Assembly: GCA_046728115.1 (NCBI GenBank)
Contig: JBKPDW010000072.1
Location: 1-64,000, forward strand
Source: CAVSWN01 sp046728115
GTDB taxonomy: Bacteria > Acidobacteriota > Vicinamibacteria > Vicinamibacterales > CAVVIG01
Direction: 5' to 3'
DNA: 64,000 nucleotides
A program made the position numbers and the translations under genes. The stretch's first letter is position 1. Each line of letters starts with the position of its first letter. Under the pieces are notes generated by a model, which saw only the letters and a list, made by a program, of their open reading frames with translations, was not told where the DNA came from and made no database searches. Positions 1-9,525 of this stretch are shown one piece after another.

Positions 1-99
1 GGGCAGTTCGGCCCCGGGCGCGCAAGGAGAGCCGCCGAAGTAGCGGGAGTCGTCGAAGAAATAACCGGCAAGTGAGAACGGCTCGAGGGGGAGATGACC

Positions 100-905
100 A
101 TGAAGATCGTCATCGCCATCGTCGTTGCGTGTACGTGGGCGATGTCCGCCACGGTTTCGGCGCAGTGGCTGAAATATCCGACGGCGGGCGTCCCGAGGAC
201 ATCCGATGGACGACCGGATCTGAACGCCCCGGCGCCCCGCACGTCGGATGGCAGGCCCGATCTCTCTGGCATCTGGGACATCGAGCACAACAGACCCTGC
301 CCGCCTCAGGGCTGCTTCGACATGGAGGTCGGTCAGGAGTTCGCCAACATCGGCTGGAGTCTCAAAGGCGGCTTGCCGTACCAACCGTGGGCGGCTGAGG
401 CGCGGAAGACGCGTTCCCAGGAAAACGGGAAGGACGACCCCGTCACGCACTGTCTGCCTGGAGGCGTGGTGAAGTCACACACGTCCGCGCTGCTCAGGAA
501 GATCGTCCAGCTTCCCGGACTCACGTTGATCCTGAGGGAAGCCGACACCACGTACCGGCAGATCTTCACGGACGGCCGGCCGCTTCCCGCGATCGAACAG
601 CCCACGTTCGACGGCTACTCAATCGGGACGTGGGATGGCGATTCGTTTGTCGTGCAGACCGTCGGGTTCAAAGATGGATTGTGGCTCGATCGAAGCGGGA
701 GCCCGATGACCGATGCCGCCAGGATGACCGAGCGATTCAGGCGGCCGACTTACGGCAAGCTCGAGATCGAGATCACCGTCGACGATCCCAAGGCCTACAC
801 GGCGCCCTGGACGGTCAAGCTCCACCACTCGATCGTGCTCGACACGGAACTGCTCGATTACACCTGCCTGGAGAACGAGAAGAGCCTCGCGCACATCGTC
901 GGCCG

Positions 906-909
<4 letters not shown>
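100..909 (+). CDS. Uncharacterised secreted protein (GDS/VVDT-type domain)
   Basis: This encodes a secreted protein of about 269 residues whose function I do not know. A Sec signal peptide of about 22 residues ends near an AxA-like site before Gln-Trp. The C-terminal half carries a block ([16 protein letters not shown], then TERFRR and DDPKAYT) that recurs in the genes at 14315-15196 and 15600-16727, so these are paralogues. The N-terminus holds an imperfect duplication of [10 protein letters not shown] at 193-222 and 235-264. An in-frame ATG also lies at 94, but the GAGGGGGAG ribosome site at 85-93 is better spaced for the ATG at 100. The gene converges on the aldo/keto reductase gene and shares a CTAG with it. 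Confidence 0.75.
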
Positions 910-1907
<998 letters not shown>

Positions 1908-2021
1908 AATCTCGTAAGATACCGCAGGAGCCGCTCGCTCGAGGCTCGCCTCCGTGTCACTTTCGGAGGTCGTCGGTGGAGCGCGAGGCTTTAGGCGACC
2001 GGCGCTGTTTCAGGAGGCGCG

Positions 2022-2801
2022 ATGCGGGAGGTTCTTGTTTGTAGCGCGGGCCTCATGCTGATTGTTGCAGGCATGACCGCGCAGGAGCACAGCTACACAC
2101 CGGCCGACATCGAGAGCGGCTCGAAGCTGTATCAGGCGAGCTGCGCCGGCTGTCACGGTCCGAACGGCGACATGGTGCCCGGCGTCGACCTGCTGCGCAA
2201 TCAGTTCCGGCGCGCCACGAGCGACCCGGAAATCGTCCACATCATTCAGGCCGGCATTCCCGGCACCACGATGCCGCCGAGCAGCTTCACCGAGACCCAG
2301 GCCGGATCGATTGTCGCGTTTCTGCGCTCGGCGTCACCGGCCTCCGGTCGTGGAGGCGCGATGGCGAGCGTGCCGCGGGGCGACATGACGAACGGCCGTG
2401 CGATCTTCACGGGGAAAGGGCAGTGCGCGACCTGTCACCGCGTCAACGGCGACGGTCCGCGCCTCGCGCCCGAGCTCACCGACATCGGCACGATTCGTCA
2501 GCCGCTGGAGCTCCAGGAAAAAATCCTCGATCCGAATCGACTCGTGAGGCCCGCGAATCGCAGCGTCGAGGTCGTGATGAAGGACGGCACGAAGATCGGG
2601 GGACATCTGCTGAATCAGGATACGTTCACCATTCAGCTGCTCGATTCGCGCGAGCGGCTCGTATCGCTGTCACGCGCCGATGTGCAGGAATTCAACGTCC
2701 TCAAGGACTCTCCAATGCCGTCGTATCGCAACAAGCTGACGCCCGACGAAATCAACGACGTCGTGGCGTACCTGGTTTCTTTGAAAGGGCTCCGGCCATG
2801 A
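2022..2801 (+). CDS. Exported diheme cytochrome c
   Basis: This encodes a 259-residue periplasmic electron carrier with two heme c sites, CAGCH (C41, C44, H45) and CATCH (C135, C138, H139). Likely axial methionines are M84 (GTTMPP) and M232 (PMPSYR). A Sec signal peptide occupies about residues 1-20. The second half resembles the inserted heme-binding domain found in planctomycete and verrucomicrobial proteins (TIGR02603-like), with a beta segment between heme and methionine. A strong AGGAGG lies 5 bases before the ATG. Its stop overlaps the start of the PQQ dehydrogenase gene (ATGA), so it is probably the electron acceptor of that enzyme. A paralogue with the same partner is at 26892-27725. 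Confidence 0.88.
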   Translation: MREVLVCSAGLMLIVAGMTAQEHSYTPADIESGSKLYQASCAGCHGPNGDMVPGVDLLRNQFRRATSDPEIVHIIQAGIPGTTMPPSSFTETQAGSIVAFLRSASPASGRGGAMASVPRGDMTNGRAIFTGKGQCATCHRVNGDGPRLAPELTDIGTIRQPLELQEKILDPNRLVRPANRSVEVVMKDGTKIGGHLLNQDTFTIQLLDSRERLVSLSRADVQEFNVLKDSPMPSYRNKLTPDEINDVVAYLVSLKGLRP

Positions 2802-4474
2802 CGGTCCGAGGCGAGCGCACCATCCGACGTTTGCTGCTCCTGCTCGCGTTTGCTGGCGCCGGGTCGGTGCTCGGCGCGCAGCAGCAGGTGACTTTCGATC
2901 GCATCCTTCGCGCAAGCCAGGAGCCGCAGAACTGGCTGACCTACTCCGGCAGCCTGGCCGGCCATCGCTACACGCTGCTGACGCAGATCACGCCTGCCAA
3001 CGTCCGAAACGTGGAATTGCAGTGGGTGTTTCAGACGCGGACACCGGCAGAGCCGGCCGAGAAATTCGAGGCCACTCCGCTGGTGGTGGACGGCGTCATG
3101 TATACCGTCCTGGCGCCGAATCACGTCGTCGCGCTGGATGCGGCGACCGGCCGGATGTTCTGGATGTACTCGCCGCGGCTGTCGCCGCTGGCACGCGTCT
3201 GCTGCGGCCGCGTGAACCGCGGGCTGGCGATCCTCGGCGAGACGCTCTTCATGGGGACGATCGACGGTCATCTGATCGCGATTGATGCAAAAACGGGCCG
3301 CCCGGTCTGGGACGTCTCGCTGTCGAAACCCGAACTCGGATATTCCTTCACGATGGCGCCGCTCATCGTCAAGGACAAGGTCATCATGGGACCGGCCGGC
3401 GGCGAGTACGGCATTCGCGGATTCATCGCGGCGTTCGACGCCAAGACCGGAGGCGAGGTCTGGCGCTTCAACACGGTCCCGGGGCCGGGCGAGCCCGGAC
3501 ACGAGACCTGGCCGGCGAACAGCGACGCGTGGCAGCGCGGTGGCGGATCGATTTGGACGACCGGCGCCTACGATCCCGAGTTGAATCTGATGTACTTCGG
3601 CACGGGCAATCCCGGTCCGGACTGGAACGGAGATCCGCGCCCCGGCGACAACCTTTACACCGATTCGGTGGTCGCGCTCGATCCCGACACCGGCCGTCTG
3701 AAGTGGCACTACCAGTTCACGCCCCACGACGAGTTCGACTACGACTCGACGCAGGTGCCGGTGCTCACCGATCTCGCGTGGCAGGGTCGCCAGCGGAAGG
3801 TCATGCTGTGGGCGAATCGGAACGGCTTCTGGTACGTGCTGGATCGCGTGACGGGCGAATTTCTGCAGGGCAAGCCGTTCGTGCGCGTGAATTGGGCCGA
3901 GGAGATCGACTCCAAGGGCGTTCCGAAACGCTTGCTGAATGCGACCCCTGAAGGCACGCTGGTCTATCCGAACAATCAAGGCGCCACGAACTGGTATTCG
4001 CCGTCGTACAGCCCCCGGACCGGCTACTTCTACATCCCGACGTGGATGGACACCTACTCGACCTACACGAAGGCGCCGGTCGAATACAAAGAAGGCAATC
4101 AGTACGTCGGCCGGTTTCCGACGATGACCGTGCCGGCACTGCGGACGGGACCGGGTGCGGTCAACCAGCGAACGCCGCAGGAAGGATACGGCGCGATCCA
4201 GGCGTTCGATCCAAGAAGCGGCGAGCTGAAATGGCAATTCAAGATGAGCGACGTGACCGACAGCGGCGTGCTGACGACGGCGACCGATCTCGTCTTTGCA
4301 GGCGGCCGGGAGGGCTACTTCTTCGCACTCGACGCGCGCAGCGGCGAGATGCTGTGGAAGGGGAACGTCGGCGGTCAGGTCTCGGCCGGGCCGATGTCGT
4401 ACGCGGTTGGTGGCAAGCAGTACGTCGCGATCGCCGCAGGAAGCGCGCTGTTCGTGTACGGTCTACGACAATGA
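2798..4474 (+). CDS. PQQ-dependent alcohol dehydrogenase (lanthanide-type motif)
   Basis: This encodes a 558-residue periplasmic quinoprotein dehydrogenase. A Sec signal peptide (residues about 1-27, ending LGAQ) precedes an eight-bladed propeller with repeated tryptophan-docking motifs (LDAATGRMFW, DAKTGRPVW, DARSGEMLW). C135-C136 form the vicinal disulphide expected over PQQ. The active site reads DEFDYDS with D314 as the catalytic aspartate and D316 two residues later. In XoxF and PedH/ExaF that second aspartate binds a lanthanide, and Ca-type MxaF has alanine there. The start was set at the ATG overlapping the cytochrome stop. The longer upstream frame runs through the cytochrome gene and was discarded. 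The substrate is an alcohol, not further resolvable. Confidence 0.88.
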   Translation: MTVRGERTIRRLLLLLAFAGAGSVLGAQQQVTFDRILRASQEPQNWLTYSGSLAGHRYTLLTQITPANVRNVELQWVFQTRTPAEPAEKFEATPLVVDGVMYTVLAPNHVVALDAATGRMFWMYSPRLSPLARVCCGRVNRGLAILGETLFMGTIDGHLIAIDAKTGRPVWDVSLSKPELGYSFTMAPLIVKDKVIMGPAGGEYGIRGFIAAFDAKTGGEVWRFNTVPGPGEPGHETWPANSDAWQRGGGSIWTTGAYDPELNLMYFGTGNPGPDWNGDPRPGDNLYTDSVVALDPDTGRLKWHYQFTPHDEFDYDSTQVPVLTDLAWQGRQRKVMLWANRNGFWYVLDRVTGEFLQGKPFVRVNWAEEIDSKGVPKRLLNATPEGTLVYPNNQGATNWYSPSYSPRTGYFYIPTWMDTYSTYTKAPVEYKEGNQYVGRFPTMTVPALRTGPGAVNQRTPQEGYGAIQAFDPRSGELKWQFKMSDVTDSGVLTTATDLVFAGGREGYFFALDARSGEMLWKGNVGGQVSAGPMSYAVGGKQYVAIAAGSALFVYGLRQ

Positions 4475-4567
4475 CATTTCAGACTCAGAATTCAGATTTG
4501 ACTCACCGCTCTGACATCAAACTGAAATCAATCTGCACTCTGAACGCGGAAATCTGAACTGCCACTG
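4475..4567. repeat. AT-rich CTGAAATCTGAA-type intergenic repeat
   Basis: The gap between two convergent genes is filled by degenerate copies of short words such as TCAGATTT, CTGAAATC and AAATCTGAA, with a much lower GC content than the flanks. Similar tracts occur at 19064-19087 and 40341-40393. I see no hairpin with a T-run here. Confidence 0.5.
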
Positions 4568-5680
4568 TCACTCTGGCCAGACTTCACGTGCGGTGTCGAC
4601 GATGAGGCGCAGCTTCGCCCACTGTTCGCCTTCGCTGATCTGATTCCCCTCGACCGTGCTCGAGAAGCCGCACTGTGGGCTCAGGCACATGTTCTCAAGC
4701 GGCATGTAGCGCGCGGCGTCCTTGATGCGCGCGATGAGGTCCTGTCGCGATTCCAGCGCGCCCACCTTCGTGGTCACCAATCCGAGCACGACCGTCTTCT
4801 CTTTCGGCACGAGCCGCAGCGGCCGAAAATCGCCGGCACGCTCGTCGTCGTACTCGAGGAAATAGGCGTCGACGTTCAGCTGGTTGAACAGGACGTCGGC
4901 TACCGGCTCGTATCCGCCCTCGGCAACCCACGCGCTCTTGAAATTGCCGCGACACAGGTGGACGGCAACGGTCAGGTCCTTCGGACGGCCGTCGATCACG
5001 GCGTTGATGAGCGCAGCGTAGGCGCGCGGAAGCTGGTCGGGATCGTGACCGCGTTCGCGGGCGCCCGCGCGGAGTTTCGGATCGCACAGGTACGCGAGGT
5101 TCGTGTCGTCCATCTGGAGATAGCGGCAGCCGGCCTGGTAGAGCGAGTTCATCTCGTCGCGGTAGCACTGCGCCAGATCAGCGAAGAACTCGTCCATGTC
5201 GGGGTAGGCGTTGATGTCGATCGTCTGTCGCCCGCCGCGAAAATGCACCATCGTCGGCGATGGGATCGTGACCTTGGGCGTTTGCGTCGTCACGGACTCG
5301 AGGAATTCGAAATCCGCTTTCTGAATGTCGACAACATGGCGCAGCTTGCCCGTAACCGAGAGGCTCGGTGGCGCGAAGTCGATGACCCCGGTGCGGCTGT
5401 GGAATTTCGTTTCAATCCCGCCGGTGACCGTCACGCCTTCGAGCTTTTCCAGAAAGTCGATGTGGAAGAAGGTGCGGCGGAATTCGCCGTCGGTGATGCT
5501 CTTCAGCCCGACGTCTTGCTGCTTCTTTACGACCTCACGGATGTGCGTGTCTTCGATCTGTCGGAGCTCGGCCTTCGAGATGGCGCCCGCCTGCTGCCGC
5601 CGGCGCGCCTCGATGAGCGCCGGCGGCCTCAGAAGGCTGCCGACGTGGTCTGCGCGGAACGGTGGATTCGTCTTCGACAT
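4568..5680 (-). CDS. MetE C-domain-like cobalamin-independent methyltransferase
   Basis: This encodes a 370-residue cytosolic protein of the UROD/MetE superfamily, equivalent to the C-terminal catalytic barrel of methionine synthase MetE (YxjG-like, annotated as 5-methyltetrahydropteroyltriglutamate-homocysteine methyltransferase). Zinc ligands can be placed at H241 and C243 (HLCRGN), an acidic residue in FLEYDDE (276-280) and C337 (SPQCGFSS). The N-terminal DHVGSLLRP motif is typical. The full MetE N-terminal domain is absent, so it may use another methyl donor or a different thiol. A GAGG ribosome site precedes the ATG by about 8 bases. It is divergent from the sugar isomerase-like gene. 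Confidence 0.85.
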   Translation of the reverse strand: MSKTNPPFRADHVGSLLRPPALIEARRRQQAGAISKAELRQIEDTHIREVVKKQQDVGLKSITDGEFRRTFFHIDFLEKLEGVTVTGGIETKFHSRTGVIDFAPPSLSVTGKLRHVVDIQKADFEFLESVTTQTPKVTIPSPTMVHFRGGRQTIDINAYPDMDEFFADLAQCYRDEMNSLYQAGCRYLQMDDTNLAYLCDPKLRAGARERGHDPDQLPRAYAALINAVIDGRPKDLTVAVHLCRGNFKSAWVAEGGYEPVADVLFNQLNVDAYFLEYDDERAGDFRPLRLVPKEKTVVLGLVTTKVGALESRQDLIARIKDAARYMPLENMCLSPQCGFSSTVEGNQISEGEQWAKLRLIVDTAREVWPE

Positions 5681-5766
5681 CGAGGAACCTCAGGCGCTAA
5701 TAGGGCCAGCGCCGTAACGGAAAGACGATCTTTGTCCGTCCGGATTTTACGCTAGAGTAGTGCGGC

Positions 5767-6642
5767 ATGCGACGCCGGGAGTTTCTGGCAGCGCTGGCCG
5801 CAACGGGGCTGGCGCCGGCCGCGCGGGCGCAGTCGCCGCCGGGCACCGTCCGCAAGGGGCGGATCAAGCAGGCGCTGATGCGCTTCAACTTCGGGCGCGA
5901 CACGAAGCTGTCGTTCGACGACATGTGCCGCGAGGCCGCGCGCGTCGGCTGCCACGGCTTCGATCTCGTCGGGCCGCAGGACTGGCCGACGCTCAAGAAG
6001 TACGGGCTCATCTGCACCATGGCGCCAGCCATGGGCGTCACCATCAGCGACGGGCTGATTCGGCCGGAACTCCACGATGCAATCGAGCGCGCGATGCACA
6101 GCGAGATCGATCAGTGCGCCGCGAATGGATACCCGAACATCATCACGGTCGGCGGCGAGCGGCGCGGCATCGGCTACGAAGAGGGGAAAGACCACGCGGT
6201 CGCCGTGCTCAACCGGGTGAAGGCGCACGCGGAAGACAAGGGCGTCACGATCTGCATTGAGGTCGTCAACAGCAAGTACACCGATCCCGAGTTCGGCCGC
6301 GCCGACGCCATCTTCGACCACCTGGCCTGGGGCGTGGATCTGTGCAAGCGCGTGAGCTCGCCGCGAGTGAAGATCCTCTTCGACATCTACCACGTCCAGA
6401 TCATGGAGGGTGATGTCTGCGCCAACATTCGCGAGTACTTCCCCTGGATCGCCCACTTTCACGCGGCCGGTGTCCCGGGCCGCCACGAGCTCGACGACAC
6501 ACAGGAGATCAATTACCGGTTTGTGGCGAAGACGATCGCGGACCTCGGGTTCACCGGCTACGTCGCGCACGAGTACCGGCCCTCACCGGGACGCGACCCG
6601 CTCGAGAGCCTGAAGCAGGTTTTCCAAATCATGGACGTGTGA
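5767..6642 (+). CDS. Tat-exported sugar phosphate isomerase/epimerase-like protein
   Basis: This encodes a 291-residue TIM-barrel protein of the xylose isomerase-like/hydroxypyruvate isomerase family (AP endonuclease 2 fold). The start MRRREFLAALAATG is a twin-arginine signal ending near ARAQ, so the protein is exported folded. Metal-binding acidic and histidine residues are likely in CIEVVNSKY, FDIYHVQIMEGD and HFHAAGVPGRHELD. The C-terminal GYVAHEYRP is typical of Hyi-like proteins. The substrate is unknown. Such Tat-exported members are common in acidobacteria and planctomycetes. No ribosome site is obvious before the ATG. Confidence 0.82.
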   Translation: MRRREFLAALAATGLAPAARAQSPPGTVRKGRIKQALMRFNFGRDTKLSFDDMCREAARVGCHGFDLVGPQDWPTLKKYGLICTMAPAMGVTISDGLIRPELHDAIERAMHSEIDQCAANGYPNIITVGGERRGIGYEEGKDHAVAVLNRVKAHAEDKGVTICIEVVNSKYTDPEFGRADAIFDHLAWGVDLCKRVSSPRVKILFDIYHVQIMEGDVCANIREYFPWIAHFHAAGVPGRHELDDTQEINYRFVAKTIADLGFTGYVAHEYRPSPGRDPLESLKQVFQIMDV

Positions 6643-6650
6643 GCGGCCGA

Positions 6651-6693
6651 GGGTTGGGGAGTAGGGAGTAGAGATTGGATTGGGGGTAGGGAG
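6651..6693 (+). repeat. G-run tract before start codon
   Basis: Five to six G runs (GGG, GGGG, GGG, GGGGG, GGG) separated by short AGTA/GATTG spacers lie on the coding strand just before the ATG at 6699. The arrangement fits an imperfect short repeat and could fold as a G-quadruplex. It also provides the purine-rich GGTAGGGAG ribosome site. Confidence 0.45.
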
Positions 6694-6698
6694 CCAGT

Positions 6699-8975
6699 AT
6701 GAAACGTATTCCCCGGTGGATTGCCTTTGTTCTCATCAGCGGCGTCATTGCTGGGCTCCTTGTTTACTCCGCCGACGGCGTGCACGCGCAGCGGCGAGCT
6801 CCAGAGGGGTACATCTCCGGCGTGGTCAAAAGCGCGCAGGGCGCCGAGGCCGGCGTCTGGGTCATCGCCGAGACCAAGGATCTCCCGACCAATTTCATCA
6901 AGATCGTCGTCACCGACGATCAGGGCCGATTCATGATGCCGGAGCTGCCCCCCGCGAGCTACAGCGTCTGGGTCAGGGGCTATGGTCTCGTCGATTCGAC
7001 GCCAGTGCAGATGAAGCCGCGCACCGACAGCGTGACGTTGACGGCGGTGGCGGCGAAGACGCCGCTGGAAGCGGCGAAGGTGTACCCGGGCAACTATTGG
7101 CTATCGCTGCTCGAGCCGCCCGCCGCGAGCGAGTTTCCGGGCACGGGACCGCAGGGCAACGGACTCGGGCCGGCGATGCAGAGTCAGAACCACTGGATCA
7201 ACTCGCTGAAATCGGACTGCAACTTCTGTCATCAGCTCGGGAACGCTGAGACGCGCTCCGTGGATCACGTCCTCCAGGCCAAGCCCGAGCTGAAAACGCA
7301 CGCCGAAGCATGGGAATGGCGGCTCGGCACCGGCGTGCGCGGGACGGCCATGTATGCGGTGATCAACACGCAGGGGAAGGAACGCTCGCTGAAGACGTAT
7401 GCCGATTGGACCGAGCGCATCGCCAAGGGCGAGGTGCCGCCCTCGCCGGCACGTCCGACCGGCGTCGAGCGCAATCTCGTGGTCACGCTGTGGGACGTCG
7501 GCGACGATCATTCGTTTATGCACGACGAGATTTCGACCGACAAGAACCATCCGACCGTGAACGCGAATGGACGCGTCTACGCGGTGTCGGCAGGCCACGG
7601 GCAGCTCGTGGCGCTGGATCCGTACGAAAACAGCACGTTCACCATGGACATTCCAACGCGGGAAGCCAAGGAAAAAGTGCCGTCGCGGTTTCCGGCGCCG
7701 AATCGGCCGTCGCTCCATTGGGGCAACGAGCACTTGTGGGGAAACCCGCCGTACGATCCGGCCGACCCGCACAACCCGATGTTCGACAGCAAGGGCCGCG
7801 TCTGGATGACGTCGAAGATTCGCAGCAATGCCGATCCATCGTGGTGCAGCGATGTCACCAACAAATTCGCGGAATGGTTCCCGCTCCGCAACAGTGCCCG
7901 TCAGGCGTCCTACTACGATCCCAGGACCAACAAATTCACGTTGATCGACACCTGCTTCAGCACGCACCACCTGCAATTCGACAACGATCCCGACGAGACG
8001 CTGTATTTCAACGAGCTCACTGGTCCGATGTTCGGCTGGATCGACACGAAGGTGTACGACGAGACCCATGACGAGCAGAAGGCGGTCGGCTGGTGCGGCC
8101 AGGTGCTCGACACCAACGGCGACGGCAAGATCACGAAACCGTGGAACATGCCAGCAGGTCGCGGCGGCGATTCAGTGGTCTACCAGGGCGACACGGCCGG
8201 AGCGCCTGCGCCGGGAAATGCGGCCGCAGCCGGTGCACGCGCAGCGCCAGCGGGCCGCGGTGCGCCGCCGTTCGACCCCAAACTGGACACGATGGTCAGC
8301 TACAGCATGTATTCGGTGATTCCGAGCCCCGTGGACGACACTGTCTGGGGTGCCAGCGAGCGATTCCCGGGATATCTCATTCGTCTGCAGCGGGGCAGCA
8401 ATCCGCCCGCCACTTGCATGACGCAGATCTTCAAGGTCCCCGAACCCGGCTTCGATCCCCGGGGCATCGACATCGACAGCCACGGCGTGGTCTGGACGGC
8501 CCTGGCTGCCAGTAGTCATCTCGCGAGCTTCGACGTCCGCAAGTGCAAGGATCTTGACGGTCCGGCCAGGACCGACGGCAGTCTGTGCCGCGAAGGCTGG
8601 ACTCTCTATCAGACGAAGGGACCGAAATTGCGGGGGACGGAAATCCCGGCCGACTTTCACTATTACAACTGGGTGGATCAGCACAACATCTCGGGATTCG
8701 GCGCCGATACGCCGTTCGCCACCGGGTCGAATTCCGATGCGCTGCTGGCGCTGAACCCGCAGACGCGCGAGTGGATCACGTTGCGGGTGCCCTATCCGCT
8801 CGGTTTCTACTCGCGCGGGATGGACGGCCGGATCGACGATCCCAACGCAGGATGGAAAGGCCGCGCGCTGTATGCGAATTACGGTACGCACTTCGTGTGG
8901 CACATCGAGGGGGGCAAAGGCACGAAGGGCAAGATCGTCAAGTTCCAGATTCGGCCGACTCCGATGGCTCGATAG
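6699..8975 (+). CDS. Secreted carboxypeptidase-regulatory/monoheme/propeller protein
   Basis: This encodes a 758-residue exported protein of unknown role. A signal peptide (about residues 1-30, ending VHAQ) is followed by a carboxypeptidase-regulatory-like beta-sandwich (about 36-120). Next comes a single heme c motif CNFCH (C174, C177, H178), and then a long C-terminal part with propeller-like segments (GRVYAVSAGHGQLVALDP, GRVWMTSKI, GVVWTALAAS). A low-complexity Ala/Gly linker rich in AGAPAPG lies around 504-525. The same order of regulatory domain, heme and propeller is found at 57478-59196, but with a shorter propeller part. The heme suggests an electron-transfer or substrate-oxidising function. 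No catalytic residues can be assigned. Confidence 0.75.
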   Translation: MKRIPRWIAFVLISGVIAGLLVYSADGVHAQRRAPEGYISGVVKSAQGAEAGVWVIAETKDLPTNFIKIVVTDDQGRFMMPELPPASYSVWVRGYGLVDSTPVQMKPRTDSVTLTAVAAKTPLEAAKVYPGNYWLSLLEPPAASEFPGTGPQGNGLGPAMQSQNHWINSLKSDCNFCHQLGNAETRSVDHVLQAKPELKTHAEAWEWRLGTGVRGTAMYAVINTQGKERSLKTYADWTERIAKGEVPPSPARPTGVERNLVVTLWDVGDDHSFMHDEISTDKNHPTVNANGRVYAVSAGHGQLVALDPYENSTFTMDIPTREAKEKVPSRFPAPNRPSLHWGNEHLWGNPPYDPADPHNPMFDSKGRVWMTSKIRSNADPSWCSDVTNKFAEWFPLRNSARQASYYDPRTNKFTLIDTCFSTHHLQFDNDPDETLYFNELTGPMFGWIDTKVYDETHDEQKAVGWCGQVLDTNGDGKITKPWNMPAGRGGDSVVYQGDTAGAPAPGNAAAAGARAAPAGRGAPPFDPKLDTMVSYSMYSVIPSPVDDTVWGASERFPGYLIRLQRGSNPPATCMTQIFKVPEPGFDPRGIDIDSHGVVWTALAASSHLASFDVRKCKDLDGPARTDGSLCREGWTLYQTKGPKLRGTEIPADFHYYNWVDQHNISGFGADTPFATGSNSDALLALNPQTREWITLRVPYPLGFYSRGMDGRIDDPNAGWKGRALYANYGTHFVWHIEGGKGTKGKIVKFQIRPTPMAR

Positions 8976-9171
8976 TTACAAGAAAGGTACAAGCACCGAC
9001 CTCGCTTGACCGACGCGTTGGATACCGCGATCCGCCGCGCTGGATCTGCCGGGGTGATGAATACCCAGCGGATCTATTCGCCACGCCGAGGTTCGCGGAA
9101 CTCATCCATCTCAAAAGATCATCGCCAGTTGAACGTCGTGTGGCAGTAAGATTCCACGTCAACGCACGTCC

Positions 9172-9497
9172 ATGACGCGATACTCGACGCTGTTACCGAC
9201 GGTGGTCCTGCTCGCATCGTGGCTGTCTTCGACCGCGACGGCACAGGAGCCCGCGCGCGGACGCGGCGCGGCCCCGCCACGGGCCACACGGCCGCCGCTT
9301 TTCCTGCGTGAGGAATGGAAGCAGACGCCGGCCGGCGGCGAGCATCCGGTCGTTCTCTCTGAGGCCCTTTCAAACCCGAACATCGAACTCGAGTTGTACA
9401 GCGCCGCCGGCAAGGATATCCAGTTGGAAGCGGCCATGGTCCCGGAGGCTGGATCGATATCGCGACGATTGAGATCTTCGCGAGGTCGATCGACTGA
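9172..9497 (+). pseudogene. Internally deleted secreted protein gene
   Basis: The first 85 or so codons encode a signal peptide and the block FLREEWKQTP...EHPV, which I associate with an uncharacterised acidobacterial secreted family. Near 9440 the reading changes: the frame two bases over reads GGWIDIATIEIFARSID and stops at 9495-9497, which looks like the C-terminal end of the same family (usually GGW-D-A--EV-G). The original frame instead continues into arginine-rich nonsense to 9513. I infer a deletion of about 100 codons that also shifted frame. The family assignment is from memory and is the weak point. Confidence 0.5.
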
Positions 9498-9525
9498 TGA
9501 TGGCTCAGGTTGAACGAGGTGTTTC

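Noticed and set aside
1..93. An open minus-strand reading (PLEPFSLAGYFFDDSRYFGG) at the window edge
   Set aside because: It looks protein-like but has no start codon and would run under the plus-strand gene at 100. The plus-strand frames here also end in stops at 42 and 75, so I cannot tell which, if any, is the tail of a neighbouring gene.
2423..2797. N-terminal extension of the first PQQ dehydrogenase frame
   Set aside because: The extension is an out-of-frame reading of the cytochrome gene. A signal peptide begins at the ATG at 2798.
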